NCBI GenBank assembly: GCA_964645785.1
Contig: CAZYAV010000029.1
Span: 1-32,147 of the forward strand
Direction: 5' to 3'
Source: CALWZE01 sp964645785
GTDB taxonomy: Bacteria; Bacillota; Clostridia; Oscillospirales; Ruminococcaceae
Length of the DNA stretch: 32,147 nucleotides
The notes beneath the pieces are model-generated. The model did no database searches. It saw only the letters and a program-made list of their open reading frames with translations, and was not told where the DNA came from. Below are positions 7,945-16,172 of the stretch, piece by piece (position 1 is the stretch's first letter; the number at the start of each line of letters is the position of its first letter). Position numbers and translations under genes: made by a program.

Positions 7945-8721
7945 CTATTTCCACGCCCAGCCCCATTTTCCAAAGTATTTGAACATCGAAAGCACCAGAA
8001 TCACAAAGTATTTGGGATGGTGGGAGCTCGCGCGCTCCCATGCGTGGTAGACATAGGTTTCGGGGTCGTATACCGCGCGCAGCCCCGCGCGCTCGATGGT
8101 CATGCGGGTCAGGTCCATGTCCTCAAAATACAGGAAGAACCGCTCGTCAAACCCGCCGATTTTGCGGAACGTCTCGGTGCGGATGACGAAAAAGCAGCCG
8201 GTTGCAAACTGGATGTCAATCGGGCGGGTCAGATTCTCGTCGAGCATCTGGTAATGCTCGACCACCCCCTTCAGCTTTTCCCTGAACAGATGGCGGCCAA
8301 ACAGCGCCCAAAAGGTCGGGTTCCGCTTGCCGATTACCTGGATTTCCCCGTTCGGGAAGCGGATCTCGGGGGTCACGATCCCGACGTCGGGGTGGGCGTC
8401 AAGATAGGCGCAAAGGGTCGAAATCGTGTCCCGATCAAAGGTGATGTCCGGGTTGACGACACAGTGATAGTCGCTGTCCAGCATATCCAGAACGGCGTTG
8501 TGGCCGTAGCCGAACCCCCCGTTTTTGGGGTTTTGCACCGGGATAATCTGGGGAAATTCCGCCTTCAGCCGCCCGAGCGCATCGTCGCCCGAGGCGTTGT
8601 CCACAACATAGACGGTCAGCTCGACACCGGCCGTCTGCTCCAGCATGGTGCGGACGGCCACCCGCGTCTTTTCCAGGCACCGGTAGTTGACGATGCAGGC
8701 GCTCACCCTGGGCTTTGCCAT
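7945..8721 (-). CDS. Family 2 glycosyltransferase (rhamnosyltransferase-like)
   Basis: A probable inverting GT-A glycosyltransferase that adds a sugar, plausibly rhamnose given rfbD next door, to a wall polymer or lipid carrier. The 258 residues start MAKPRVSACIVNYR. The nucleotide-sugar region is VYVVDNASGDDALGRL with NPKNGGFGYGHNAVL; VVNPDITFD stands at the usual DXD site; and GGFDERFFLYFEDMDLTRM is the acceptor-side ED motif seen in WbbL-like enzymes. No membrane helix is evident. I chose the ATG at 8721 over a longer frame because it has a GGGGGCG ribosome site and begins the conserved strand. It starts 2 bases after the gatD stop, so the two are co-transcribed. Confidence 0.92.
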   Translation of the reverse strand: MAKPRVSACIVNYRCLEKTRVAVRTMLEQTAGVELTVYVVDNASGDDALGRLKAEFPQIIPVQNPKNGGFGYGHNAVLDMLDSDYHCVVNPDITFDRDTISTLCAYLDAHPDVGIVTPEIRFPNGEIQVIGKRNPTFWALFGRHLFREKLKGVVEHYQMLDENLTRPIDIQFATGCFFVIRTETFRKIGGFDERFFLYFEDMDLTRMTIERAGLRAVYDPETYVYHAWERASSHHPKYFVILVLSMFKYFGKWGWAWK

Positions 8722-8723
8722 GC

Positions 8724-9446
8724 TCACGCCCCCTTTTTGCGCGCGGCGCGCAGCGTCTCCAGCGCGCGGTTCCAGCCCGACACGGCGTAGGCGTACCACC
8801 GCGCCGTACAGGGGGGCAGCGGATGGCCGAGCGCCCTTTCGCACAGCTCGTCCAGCGCAAAAGGGTTGCGCACCAGCAGCGGGCCGGTCAGCTGGGTTGC
8901 CAGCAGGCCGCCCTTAACCATCCCCTCATAGGGCGCGCCGAGCACGCCGGCCGCGTCAAAGCACACCTTGAACAGCGGCTGCTCGCGGCTCTCCACCCGC
9001 AGCGAGCTGTTGAGCGCGCCGGTCAGCTTACCCGAAAAGACCCCACTTTGGACGATCAGCTCGGTGTACCGGCGGCCGGGCGCAACCCGAACCGCACAGT
9101 CGAGCCAGCCAATCCCCTCGACCGGCTCGCCGTCCGACCCGGCGACCTCTTTGGCAAACAGACCCAGCGCGTTGCCGGTGCACAGCGCAAGGCCGCCGCG
9201 CTCAAAATACGCGGTGTACTGCGGCGCATACCGGGCGGCGTCCCGCCGGGCGGCGAGCATCGCGCTCTCCGTCCCCGCCGGGCAATACAGCAGGCCGCAG
9301 CCCTCCAGCTCGGGCGCGCTGCCCACGGTGCACGGGACAATCTCAACCGGCTCGCCCGCGTCCTCCAGCCGGGCGCGCAGCAGGCGCAGCGCGGCGGTTT
9401 CGCCGTACTGGTTCATCAAATCGGCATAGGCCGTCACAATTTTCAT
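8724..9446 (-). CDS. gatD: GatD-like glutamine amidotransferase subunit of lipid II isoglutaminyl synthase
   Basis: GatD normally frees ammonia from glutamine for MurT, which amidates the D-Glu of the lipid II stem peptide. The 240 residues have the CobQ-like class I amidotransferase layout. The nucleophile elbow is GLALCTGNALGLFAKEV (Cys at the expected place), and the C-terminal block is ATQLTGPLLVRNPFALDE. In studied GatD proteins that block reads roughly TYLHGPLLPKNP and its His completes the triad; here the position holds Thr and no nearby His replaces it. The usual CGG elbow is also CTG here. The gene overlaps the murT stop by 4 bp. Either the triad is rearranged in this lineage, or the protein is a scaffold and MurT uses free ammonia. 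Confidence 0.88.
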   Translation of the reverse strand: MKIVTAYADLMNQYGETAALRLLRARLEDAGEPVEIVPCTVGSAPELEGCGLLYCPAGTESAMLAARRDAARYAPQYTAYFERGGLALCTGNALGLFAKEVAGSDGEPVEGIGWLDCAVRVAPGRRYTELIVQSGVFSGKLTGALNSSLRVESREQPLFKVCFDAAGVLGAPYEGMVKGGLLATQLTGPLLVRNPFALDELCERALGHPLPPCTARWYAYAVSGWNRALETLRAARKKGA

Positions 9447-10768
9447 TTGCCGCCCTCCCGCAGACGCCTGGTGAATTTGTCCACATCGGTGAAACAGGTG
9501 AGCAGGTAAATCTCCCCGACCGGGTCGTCGTACAGGCTCTGCATCATCTCGTCCAGATTGGCGCGCACGGTCAGCCGATCCTCCCGCACCCCCGCAAACA
9601 GCAGCCGGCAGGCGACGTCGTCCGCGAATTTGCCGCCGACAAGCACCCGCTTGACCCGCTCGTCGGCAAGCAGCTCAAAATCAATGTCCCACAGCCAGGA
9701 CATGTCGTTTGCGACATATTTGCGGCTGAGCAGGTCGACAATCAGCACAACCGTCTTTTCCTGCGCCGGCCGCGCGGCAATCGTCTCGAGCGCGCCGTTA
9801 TACGCCATCGAGTTTTCGTGCTTGCTGAGCATAAACAGCCCCTCATGCCCGGCAATCGAAAAGCGGCGCACCCGGCCGTTGGCGGATTGGTGCCCGTCCA
9901 GCGCCGCGGCCGCCTTTTCCGGCTCGATGCCCAGCGCCTCCACCGCCGCCGTAAACGCCGCCGCCAGATTGTAGACGGACATGAGGTTGGGCAGCTGCGG
10001 CCGAATTTCGTAAGCGCCGTCCATCGTCAGGACGCCGTCTGCGAGCGCCGTCACCGTGTGGGCGGTTTTTGCGCGGGAATAGCCGCAGGCCGCGCACCGG
10101 TAGCCGCCCAGGTGCGCCCCGGTTCGCCAGCCGTACTGCATCCGCCCCTTGCAGACCGGGCAGAAGCCGCCGTCGTCATAGGCGTGCCGCGTGCCGGGCG
10201 CTTCCTCCCGGACGCTCCGGCCGACGCCGTAATAAATCACATTCTCCCGCCCAAAGCCGAGCGAGGCGCTCACCGGTTCGTCGGCGTTGAGCAGCAGCAC
10301 GGTGGAATCCGGGATGCCCTTTTTCAGCTCGCCGAGCACAAATTCGCTGTTCCCGTTGCGGGTCAGCTGGTCCCGGTACAGGTTGGTGACCACCATGTGG
10401 GTCGGCGCAAAGTGCGAAAAGGTGTACTGGCAGAACCGCTCGTCGCTCTCCAGCAGTACGGCGTCCGCCCGAACCCGCCCCGTCAGGGTGCAGTGCCGCA
10501 GCAGCGCGGTGGTGACCCCCTCGATCTGGTTGCTGCCCTCGCTGTTGCACACAACGGTCAGCCCCGCGGCCTGCGCCGCCGTGCGGATGAGCTCGGTGGT
10601 CGTCGTTTTGCCGTTCGAGCCGGTCACGGCGACGACGACCGGCGGCAGCTTGATTCTGTCCAGGATCCGGCGGTTCAGCTTGAGCGCCACCGCGCCGGGC
10701 AGCGAGCTCCCCCGGCCGATCAGGCCGCCGAGAAATCCCAGGATTTTGCAGATTAGAATTGTCAGCAT
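9443..10768 (-). CDS. murT: MurT-like lipid II isoglutaminyl synthase subunit
   Basis: A Mur-ligase-like ATP enzyme that amidates the alpha-carboxyl of D-Glu in lipid II at the inner face of the membrane. The 441 residues show an N-terminal hydrophobic stretch (MLTILICKILGFLGGLIG), the P-loop VTGSNGKTTTTEL, SDERFCQYTF, and NADEPVSASLG. A four-cysteine zinc ribbon inside the central domain reads CPVCKGRMQYGW and later YRCAACGYSRAKT. The C-terminal DUF1727-like domain contains NDMSWLWDIDFE, whose Asp corresponds to the MurT residue that completes the GatD triad in Staphylococcus. A GGAG lies 13 bases before the ATG at 10768; longer frames are GC-rich low-complexity read-through. It is first in the operon. 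Confidence 0.94.
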   Translation of the reverse strand: MLTILICKILGFLGGLIGRGSSLPGAVALKLNRRILDRIKLPPVVVAVTGSNGKTTTTELIRTAAQAAGLTVVCNSEGSNQIEGVTTALLRHCTLTGRVRADAVLLESDERFCQYTFSHFAPTHMVVTNLYRDQLTRNGNSEFVLGELKKGIPDSTVLLLNADEPVSASLGFGRENVIYYGVGRSVREEAPGTRHAYDDGGFCPVCKGRMQYGWRTGAHLGGYRCAACGYSRAKTAHTVTALADGVLTMDGAYEIRPQLPNLMSVYNLAAAFTAAVEALGIEPEKAAAALDGHQSANGRVRRFSIAGHEGLFMLSKHENSMAYNGALETIAARPAQEKTVVLIVDLLSRKYVANDMSWLWDIDFELLADERVKRVLVGGKFADDVACRLLFAGVREDRLTVRANLDEMMQSLYDDPVGEIYLLTCFTDVDKFTRRLREGGK

Positions 10769-11148
10769 TCCGATGCACACACTCCGTATTTTTATGAGGA
10801 ATCCGGCCGCGGGCAGCCAGCCCCAGGCGCAGGGGCAGCCGCACCCGCGCGCCGCAGGGGAACCGAGGCCGGCCGCGCCCCTGCCCGGACGACCCGCCCG
10901 GCCGCCGCAAAAGGGGCGCGCACGGCAGAAAACCGGGCAGCCCCGCGCCGCGAAAAATTGTAACCGGGCAGCCCCGCGCCGCCAAAGCCCATACACAGCT
11001 TAGTATCCGCGCATTTTGCGCGCCGTAATCCGCCCGGCAGGGCAAAACGCCGATTTCAAGGAAGAGCAGAGTAAACGCCCTGCGGCCGGAACGCCGCGGC
11101 GCGGCGTGTGCCGGCCTTTTGCCGGCTTCTTAAATAAAGGTATATGTT
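10769..11148 (-). other. Long GC-rich leader of the murT operon with a 21-bp direct repeat
   Basis: About 370 bases separate the murT promoter from its start codon. They have no convincing gene on either strand. A 21-bp exact direct repeat occurs at 10931-10951 and 10962-10982 (period 31). A small GCCGGC/GCCGGC hairpin with a T-rich flank lies near 11110-11126. The stretch may be a structured 5' leader, or decayed intergenic DNA. Confidence 0.5.
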
Positions 11149-11176
11149 ATTATACCACAGTCCGCGCATTTTTCCA
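11149..11176 (-). promoter_or_regulatory. Extended -10 promoter of the murT operon
   Basis: On the minus strand a perfect TATAAT (11149-11154) is preceded by TGG, an extended -10. TGGAAA (11171-11176) stands 16 bases upstream. It points towards murT with a leader of about 370 nt. Confidence 0.7.
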
Positions 11177-11216
11177 CTATGGCGGGGCGGCGGATTTTTT
11201 GCGTGCGGCGGCTCGG

Positions 11217-11246
11217 TTGTCACCGCGGGCGTTGTCGTGCTATAAT
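11217..11246 (+). promoter_or_regulatory. Promoter of the cca-cyclophilin operon
   Basis: TTGTCA (11217-11222), an 18-base spacer and TATAAT (11241-11246) with TGC before it (extended -10). The predicted leader to the cca start is about 35 nt. It is divergent from the murT promoter, 40 bp away. Confidence 0.85.
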
Positions 11247-11287
11247 AAACTGCATAAAAATCAAAACTGTTGAATCGAGAGTTGCGC

Positions 11288-12721
11288 ATGATGAAGCTGC
11301 CCGAATATGTCACCTTTGTAATCGAGCGACTTGAAACGCATGGCTATGACGCGTATGTTGTCGGGGGCGCCGTGCGGGACGAGCTGTTAAACCGCCGTCC
11401 CGTCGATTATGATTTGTGCACAAACGCGCTGCCCGCGGCGATCCGGGAGGTATTCTCCGATTTTAAAATCGTCTCCGGCTCGGATCTGTACGGGACGGTC
11501 AGCGTCCTGATTGGCAAGCAGGTAATCGAGATCACGACCTTCCGGCGGGACGGGGGCTATTCCGATTCCCGCCACCCGGACAGCGTCTGCTTTACGGACA
11601 ATTTGCAGGAGGATCTCGCGCGGCGGGATTTCACGGTGAACGCCATCGCCTACAATCCGCGCGCCGGGTTTATCGACCCGTTCCTCGGGCTTGGGGATAT
11701 CCGCCGCCGCGCCCTGCGCACGGTCGGCGCGCCCGCGCAGCGGTTTGCGGAGGACGCGCTGCGGATCCTGCGCGGGGTGCGGCTGAGCGCAAAGCTCGGC
11801 TTCGCGCTTGAGCAGGAGACGGAGGCCGCCGCGTTCGCCGCCGCGGATTCGCTGCGGCGGCTGTCCGCCGAGCGGCTTCGGGACGAGCTGTTCAAGTTTG
11901 TTGTCTGCAAAAACGCGGGCAGCTGGCTGCTGCGGTACAAACCGGTGTTTTTCGCGGTCATCCCCGAACTGCGGGCGTGCGACGGCTTTGAGCAGCACAA
12001 CCCCAACCACGCCTTCGACGTGCTTGGCCACACGGCCGAGACAATCAACCGCGCGTCCAAAAACCTCACCGTGCGGCTGGCGGCGCTGCTGCACGATGTC
12101 GGCAAGCCGCGCTGCTTTTCAACCGACGAAACCGGCCGCGGCCGATTTTACGGGCACATGGAAATCGGCGCGGAGATGGCGCGCGAGATTCTCACCCGGC
12201 TGAACTGCCCGGAAAAGCTGGTGGACACGGTCAGCCTGCTGGTGCTCAACCACGACAAGCCCTATTCCGCCACGCCGGAAAGCGCGCGCAGGTGGCTTTC
12301 CATTATGGGGCGCAAAAATATCTTTCTGCTCACCGACCTGAAAAAGGCAGACTGCCTTGCGCACGCGCGCAGCTACCACAACCGCCTGTTCCGGGTTTAC
12401 GGGTTTAAAAAGGAGATTCAGGCCGCCCTTGCGCGGGGGGACTGCTTCAGCCTGCACGCGCTCGCGGTCAAGGGGAGCGATGTCAACGCGGCGCTCGGCC
12501 TGCGCGCGGGCCCGGAAACAGGCCGCATCCTGCAATCCCTGCTGGACGAGGTGATCGAGGGCAGGGCGTGCAACGACCGGGACGAGCTGCTTGCGCTTGC
12601 GCGGCAGTATGCGCAGCGGGAAAAACAAACCGCCGCCCCGCCGCCGCGGGGAGACAGAGGAAAGGACACGGAGAAAAATGGTACAAATCGAGATGGAAAA
12701 CGGCGCCAAAATCAAGCTTGA
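11288..12721 (+). CDS. cca: CCA tRNA nucleotidyltransferase with HD domain
   Basis: Adds or repairs the 3' CCA end of tRNAs from CTP and ATP. The 477 residues show the class II nucleotidyltransferase head VVGGAVRDELLNRRPVDYD with the metal-binding Asp pair (about 40-42), then RRDFTVNAIAYN, AEDALRILRGVR and ERLRDELFK. A C-terminal HD domain has LHDVGKP near residue 269 and LVLNHDKPYS. Both ATGs at 11288 and 11291 fit; a TTG at 11270 lies further up. The last ~30 residues are a hydrophilic Pro/Arg/Lys/Asp tail whose codons overlap the cyclophilin start by 44 bases. HD domains in this family can carry phosphatase or phosphodiesterase activity; whether this one does is unknown. Confidence 0.95.
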   Translation: MMKLPEYVTFVIERLETHGYDAYVVGGAVRDELLNRRPVDYDLCTNALPAAIREVFSDFKIVSGSDLYGTVSVLIGKQVIEITTFRRDGGYSDSRHPDSVCFTDNLQEDLARRDFTVNAIAYNPRAGFIDPFLGLGDIRRRALRTVGAPAQRFAEDALRILRGVRLSAKLGFALEQETEAAAFAAADSLRRLSAERLRDELFKFVVCKNAGSWLLRYKPVFFAVIPELRACDGFEQHNPNHAFDVLGHTAETINRASKNLTVRLAALLHDVGKPRCFSTDETGRGRFYGHMEIGAEMAREILTRLNCPEKLVDTVSLLVLNHDKPYSATPESARRWLSIMGRKNIFLLTDLKKADCLAHARSYHNRLFRVYGFKKEIQAALARGDCFSLHALAVKGSDVNAALGLRAGPETGRILQSLLDEVIEGRACNDRDELLALARQYAQREKQTAAPPPRGDRGKDTEKNGTNRDGKRRQNQA

Positions 12722-13151
12722 GCTTTATCCGGACGCAGCGCCCGAGACGGTCAAAAACTTCCTCGAGCTGGTCTCGAGCAGGTTTTATGACGGGCTGTGC
12801 TTTCACCGGGTCATCAGCGGCTTTATGATTCAGGGCGGCTGCCCGGACGGCACGGGCATGGGCGGCTCGGGGCGCACCGTGCGGGGGGAGTTCGCCGCGA
12901 ACGGCTTTGACAACCCGCTCAAGCATGTCCGGGGGGTCGTCTCGATGGCGCGCTCGATGAACCCCGATTCCGCAAGCAGCCAGTTCTTCATCATGCACGC
13001 CGACGCGCCCCACCTGGACGGCAGCTACGCCGCGTTCGGCCGGGTCGTCGAGGGGATGGACGCGGTGGACGCCATTGCCGGGTGCGAGACCGACTACAAC
13101 GACCGGCCGGTTTCGCCGCAGGTCATGAAGCGGGTGACCGTGACCGACTGA
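12678..13151 (+). CDS. Cyclophilin-type peptidyl-prolyl cis-trans isomerase
   Basis: Catalyses proline isomerisation during folding. The 157 residues are a single compact cyclophilin domain. FHRVISGFMIQGG carries the catalytic Arg of the cyclophilin FHR motif, and SSQFFIMHADAPHLDGSYAAFGRVVEG holds the family's Gln-Phe-Phe and LDG/AFG blocks (read in overlapping parts). There is no signal peptide or lipobox, so it is cytoplasmic. The ATG at 12678 has CGGAG 5 bases upstream and lies inside the 3' end of cca, so translation is probably coupled. It ends before the bidirectional terminator at 13175-13220. Confidence 0.95.
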   Translation: MVQIEMENGAKIKLELYPDAAPETVKNFLELVSSRFYDGLCFHRVISGFMIQGGCPDGTGMGGSGRTVRGEFAANGFDNPLKHVRGVVSMARSMNPDSASSQFFIMHADAPHLDGSYAAFGRVVEGMDAVDAIAGCETDYNDRPVSPQVMKRVTVTD

Positions 13152-13174
13152 GCGGGCGGCCTCGCATTTTGCGC

Positions 13175-13220
13175 AGCAAAAAACAATGGCGGGGGGCAGC
13201 GTCGCTGTCCCCCGCCATTT
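13175..13220. terminator. Bidirectional terminator between cyclophilin and DUF421 genes
   Basis: A 16-bp stem (13185-13200 with 13204-13219, one G-U pair, 3-base loop) carries six Ts on the minus-strand side and a short TTT on the plus side. It sits between convergent genes and can serve both. Confidence 0.9.
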
Positions 13221-13361
13221 CTGCGGCCGCCCGCCCGGCGGCGCCCGGCCGCAAAGCAGGGCGGGCAGGACGCCGGGCAGAGCGGATTATTTTGCGAGAA
13301 GGATTCGCCCGGGCTCCCGCCCCGAAGGCCGGGGAGCGGGGCGGACAGACGGGCGGAGTCT

Positions 13362-14075
13362 TTAAAGGAAAATGTCCTTTTCCTCCGGCCGGCCGGTCTT
13401 GGGATAGACGGTCAGCTTGTTGTCTCCGTCGCAGGTCGCGAGGATCAGATCCTGCGCCTTCACCCGCTGCGCCGCCAGCTGCCGCTCCAGCCAGACGCGG
13501 TCGTTGCCGCTGTTCTTCAGGCAGTCCTCCATGATCCGGCCGTCGATGACGAGGTTGTGGACAGCCTTGTCCTGCTGCGGCCGCATCTCAAAATCCTCGG
13601 GCGTCACCGGCCGCGCGGTGCTCTTGGGCAGGAAGCTGATCTGCCCGTTGGTTTCAAGAAACGCGGTCTGGATATCCGCCAGGTCAAAATAGCCGGCGCA
13701 GCGGCAGTTCATCAGGAATTCGTTGACGTCCAGCTTTGCCGCCTTGAGGTTTTCCTCAAACAGTTTGTCGTTGTCGTACAGCGGCATCGGCTTGCCCTCC
13801 AGCAGCTTGCGCAGCTTGATGGATTTGTTGGTTGTCGCCGCGGCCAGAACCGAAAACAGCCCGAACACCACCATCGCCGCAAACGCGCGCAGCGCGTCGG
13901 GCGAAAAGCCGCCGATGGCCGCCTCCGCGGCGATGGAGCCGATTGTGATGCCGTTGATATAGTCAAAAAAGCTGAGCTGGGAAATCTGGCGCGCGCCCAG
14001 CAGCTTGGCCAGAAGAAACAGCACAAGGATTGACGCGAGGGTCGAAACCAGCGTTCGCCACAGATGCAGTTCCAA
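13362..14075 (-). CDS. DUF421 (YetF/YcaP-type) membrane protein
   Basis: A membrane protein of the DUF421 family, common in Firmicutes (YetF, YkjA, spore membrane relatives), of unknown molecular role. The 237 residues have three N-terminal membrane helices: LVSTLASILVLFLLAKLLG, then NGITIGSIAAEAAIGG after the conserved FFDYI, then FAAMVVFGLFSVLAAAT. A cytoplasmic alpha/beta domain follows with GKPMPLYDN, a segment near residues 110-130, and VIDGRIMEDCL. No ATG fits. A TTG at 14075 is preceded by AGGAGGGG with 6-base spacing and gives the family length, so I take TTG as the start. It faces the cyclophilin gene across a shared terminator. Confidence 0.92.
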   Translation of the reverse strand: MELHLWRTLVSTLASILVLFLLAKLLGARQISQLSFFDYINGITIGSIAAEAAIGGFSPDALRAFAAMVVFGLFSVLAAATTNKSIKLRKLLEGKPMPLYDNDKLFEENLKAAKLDVNEFLMNCRCAGYFDLADIQTAFLETNGQISFLPKSTARPVTPEDFEMRPQQDKAVHNLVIDGRIMEDCLKNSGNDRVWLERQLAAQRVKAQDLILATCDGDNKLTVYPKTGRPEEKDIFL

Positions 14076-14398
14076 AAGGATCCCCTCCTGTTTGTAGTTT
14101 GCCTGTCCGGCTTGCCCCGCGGTGCGCGCGGGGGAAAGTACCTGCCGCTTTTTAGTGTTTGCCCGGCGGGGCATTTTATTCCCGGCCGGGAGGCGGCCGG
14201 GCGAAAACGGCTCGTTTTTTTCTCCTTTTCCCCCGAAACTGCGCCGGATAAGGAGTTTACAGCGTTCTGAAGTGGTGGTATCATTAAATGGAGTGCGGGA
14301 ACCGTCCCCTTTGCCCCGGGCTTTCGGGGAAACGACCGTCTTTGCCGGATGGAATTTGTTCCCTGCATCGTTTTGATTTTTGGGAGGAGGTACGGGAA
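14076..14398. other. Divergent intergenic region
   Basis: About 320 bases between the DUF421 gene (minus) and the three-gene unit (plus). It holds the plus promoter at 14256-14284 and a leader of ~110 nt ending in GGGAGGAGG. No convincing minus promoter was found. Confidence 0.6.
14256..14284 (+). promoter_or_regulatory. Promoter of the SRPBCC/BamE-like three-gene unit
   Basis: TTTACA (14256-14261), 17-base spacer, TATCAT (14279-14284) with TGG directly before it (extended -10). It is the only good promoter upstream of 14399. Confidence 0.75.
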
Positions 14399-16156
14399 AT
14401 GTCTGCGCCCTGTGAACCGGCTGTTCTGGAATTTCCCTGCGCGCCCGGCGCTGTCTGGGCGTTTCTGTGCGATGCCGCCTCCTTTGGCAAATGGTACGGC
14501 TTCCCCAACCCGCGGGCGCTCCTGTCGGTCGAGCCGGAGTTTTCCCTCGGCGCGAAGCTGCGGTTCCAAAGCGCCGCCGGGGTGACCATCATCACCGACT
14601 TCCGCCCCGGCGAGGCGATGACCCTGACAACCGCCTCCACCAACGACCAGTTCACCCTGGAGGAGAGCGAGCGGGGCTGCCGGGTGCGGCTGGTCACCAC
14701 CCTGAACGGCGGGCTGGACTGGCACGGCACGGCCAAGGCCAAAAGCCGCACCAACAAGGAAATTCTGCGCGCGCTGCGCGCCGCCGTGTGCGGCGGCCAG
14801 CAGCCCGAACCCGAGCCCGAGCTGCCCGAGCCCGCCGCGCCCGAGCAGGAGCGGCGCTTCTGGCACAGGGTGATGGCGCCGATGTTCTACGGCTACCGCA
14901 CCCCGATCCGGCTGCGGCGCAGCACGGCGATTGACAATTCGCTCGCGCTTTCCAGCGCGGTCGACAACACGGACGGCGACGTGATGATCCACCTGCGCGC
15001 GCTGCTTGCCGGCATGGTGCTGGGGGCTGTGCTGCTCTGCGTGCTGGCGGTCTGCACCCGGTTTGAGAGCTCGGATATTGTGACCTCCTCCGGCCTTTCG
15101 GTTGTCGAGAGCGACAAAATCACCCTGGAGAACGCCCAGCGCATCTATATCGGACAGTCCCGGCACGAGCTTGAGCTGATGCTCAGCTGCCGCGGCACCC
15201 GCTATTCGGCCGCCGAATATGTCTATTACAGCGTGCAGCGGGACGCGCGCGGCGAGAGCCTGTATGAAATCCATGTGACCTATGACGCGTACGGGGATGT
15301 GCGGCGGTTCGGCTTTCTCGACCGCACCTGCTGCGCGTCCGTCCTGCCGCTGGAGATCCGGAATTACACCGCGCTGCTGAACCCGCAGATGACCCCGCTG
15401 GAGGCCGCCAATGCGCTCGGCGCGCCGCTGACGGCCTATTGGCACGACAAGAGCGGCGCAACCGTGCTGTATTTCGGGGTGCTGGACGAGAGCCGCGACC
15501 TCTACGACCCGACCCTGACGAGCGAGCTGGTGGTGCGGCTTGAACCGGGCGCGGCAGCCCCGGTCGATTTGCAGTTTTACGCCCCGTATGATCCGCTCAG
15601 CGCGCTGCCGTTCGGCAACCTCAACAAGCAGTACCGCCGGCAGTACAGCAACGAGACCGTTTTCCGCGCCGACCGCGCCGCCTACGAGCGGCTGTTCCTC
15701 ATCGTCGGGCTGGATCACCGGCAGGTGGACGCGCTGCTGGGCACCGAGCTTGTCGAGTATGCGCCGACCGCGAGCGCGGGGGTGCTCTGCTCCTACCAGA
15801 CGCGGCGGCTGTTCGCGGTCGACCCCGAGATCCGCTATTGCTATAACGTGACCTATGACTTTTCGGATATCGCCGTCTCGGTCTCCTTCCAGAACGGCTA
15901 TCTCGAGGCGCGGGAGGGGATGCTGCTCGACCCCGCCTCCTACGCGATTTACGAGGGGGAGACCCTCAACGAGCTGTATTCCACGGTCGGCCAGCTGCCG
16001 ACCTTTGCGGTGTATGACGGCGAGCAGCTGACCCTCTGCTTTGGCAGCCGCGCCGAGGACGGGCGGCAGAGCGACCCGGCCGGGCTGTATGACCTGTCGG
16101 TTGTGCTGGACGCGCACACCGGCGCCGTTGTCTCGCACCATTTCAGGAATTCGTAA
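14399..16156 (+). CDS. Membrane protein: SRPBCC-like domain, TM helix, four BamE-like modules (paralogue 1)
   Basis: Function unknown. The 585 residues fall into clear blocks. Residues 7-125 look like an SRPBCC/START-type ligand domain (LEFPCAPGAVWAFLCDAASF, then TIITDFRPGEAMTL). Residues 135-150 are a Pro/Glu linker, 151-198 a juxtamembrane stretch, and 199-220 one membrane helix. Beyond it are four related units at about 244-308, 322-395, 427-500 and 518-580. Each starts with a helix of the type GQSRHELELML or GLDHRQVDALLG, followed by paired strands with YYSV, YFGVLD or CFG, as in BamE/SmpA-OmlA modules. With no signal peptide and a single mid-protein helix, the head should be cytoplasmic and the modules outside. 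The ATG has GGGAGGAGG 8 bases upstream. The next gene encodes the same layout. Confidence 0.85.
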   Translation: MSAPCEPAVLEFPCAPGAVWAFLCDAASFGKWYGFPNPRALLSVEPEFSLGAKLRFQSAAGVTIITDFRPGEAMTLTTASTNDQFTLEESERGCRVRLVTTLNGGLDWHGTAKAKSRTNKEILRALRAAVCGGQQPEPEPELPEPAAPEQERRFWHRVMAPMFYGYRTPIRLRRSTAIDNSLALSSAVDNTDGDVMIHLRALLAGMVLGAVLLCVLAVCTRFESSDIVTSSGLSVVESDKITLENAQRIYIGQSRHELELMLSCRGTRYSAAEYVYYSVQRDARGESLYEIHVTYDAYGDVRRFGFLDRTCCASVLPLEIRNYTALLNPQMTPLEAANALGAPLTAYWHDKSGATVLYFGVLDESRDLYDPTLTSELVVRLEPGAAAPVDLQFYAPYDPLSALPFGNLNKQYRRQYSNETVFRADRAAYERLFLIVGLDHRQVDALLGTELVEYAPTASAGVLCSYQTRRLFAVDPEIRYCYNVTYDFSDIAVSVSFQNGYLEAREGMLLDPASYAIYEGETLNELYSTVGQLPTFAVYDGEQLTLCFGSRAEDGRQSDPAGLYDLSVVLDAHTGAVVSHHFRNS

Positions 16157-16172
16157 CCTTAAAGGAAACGCC

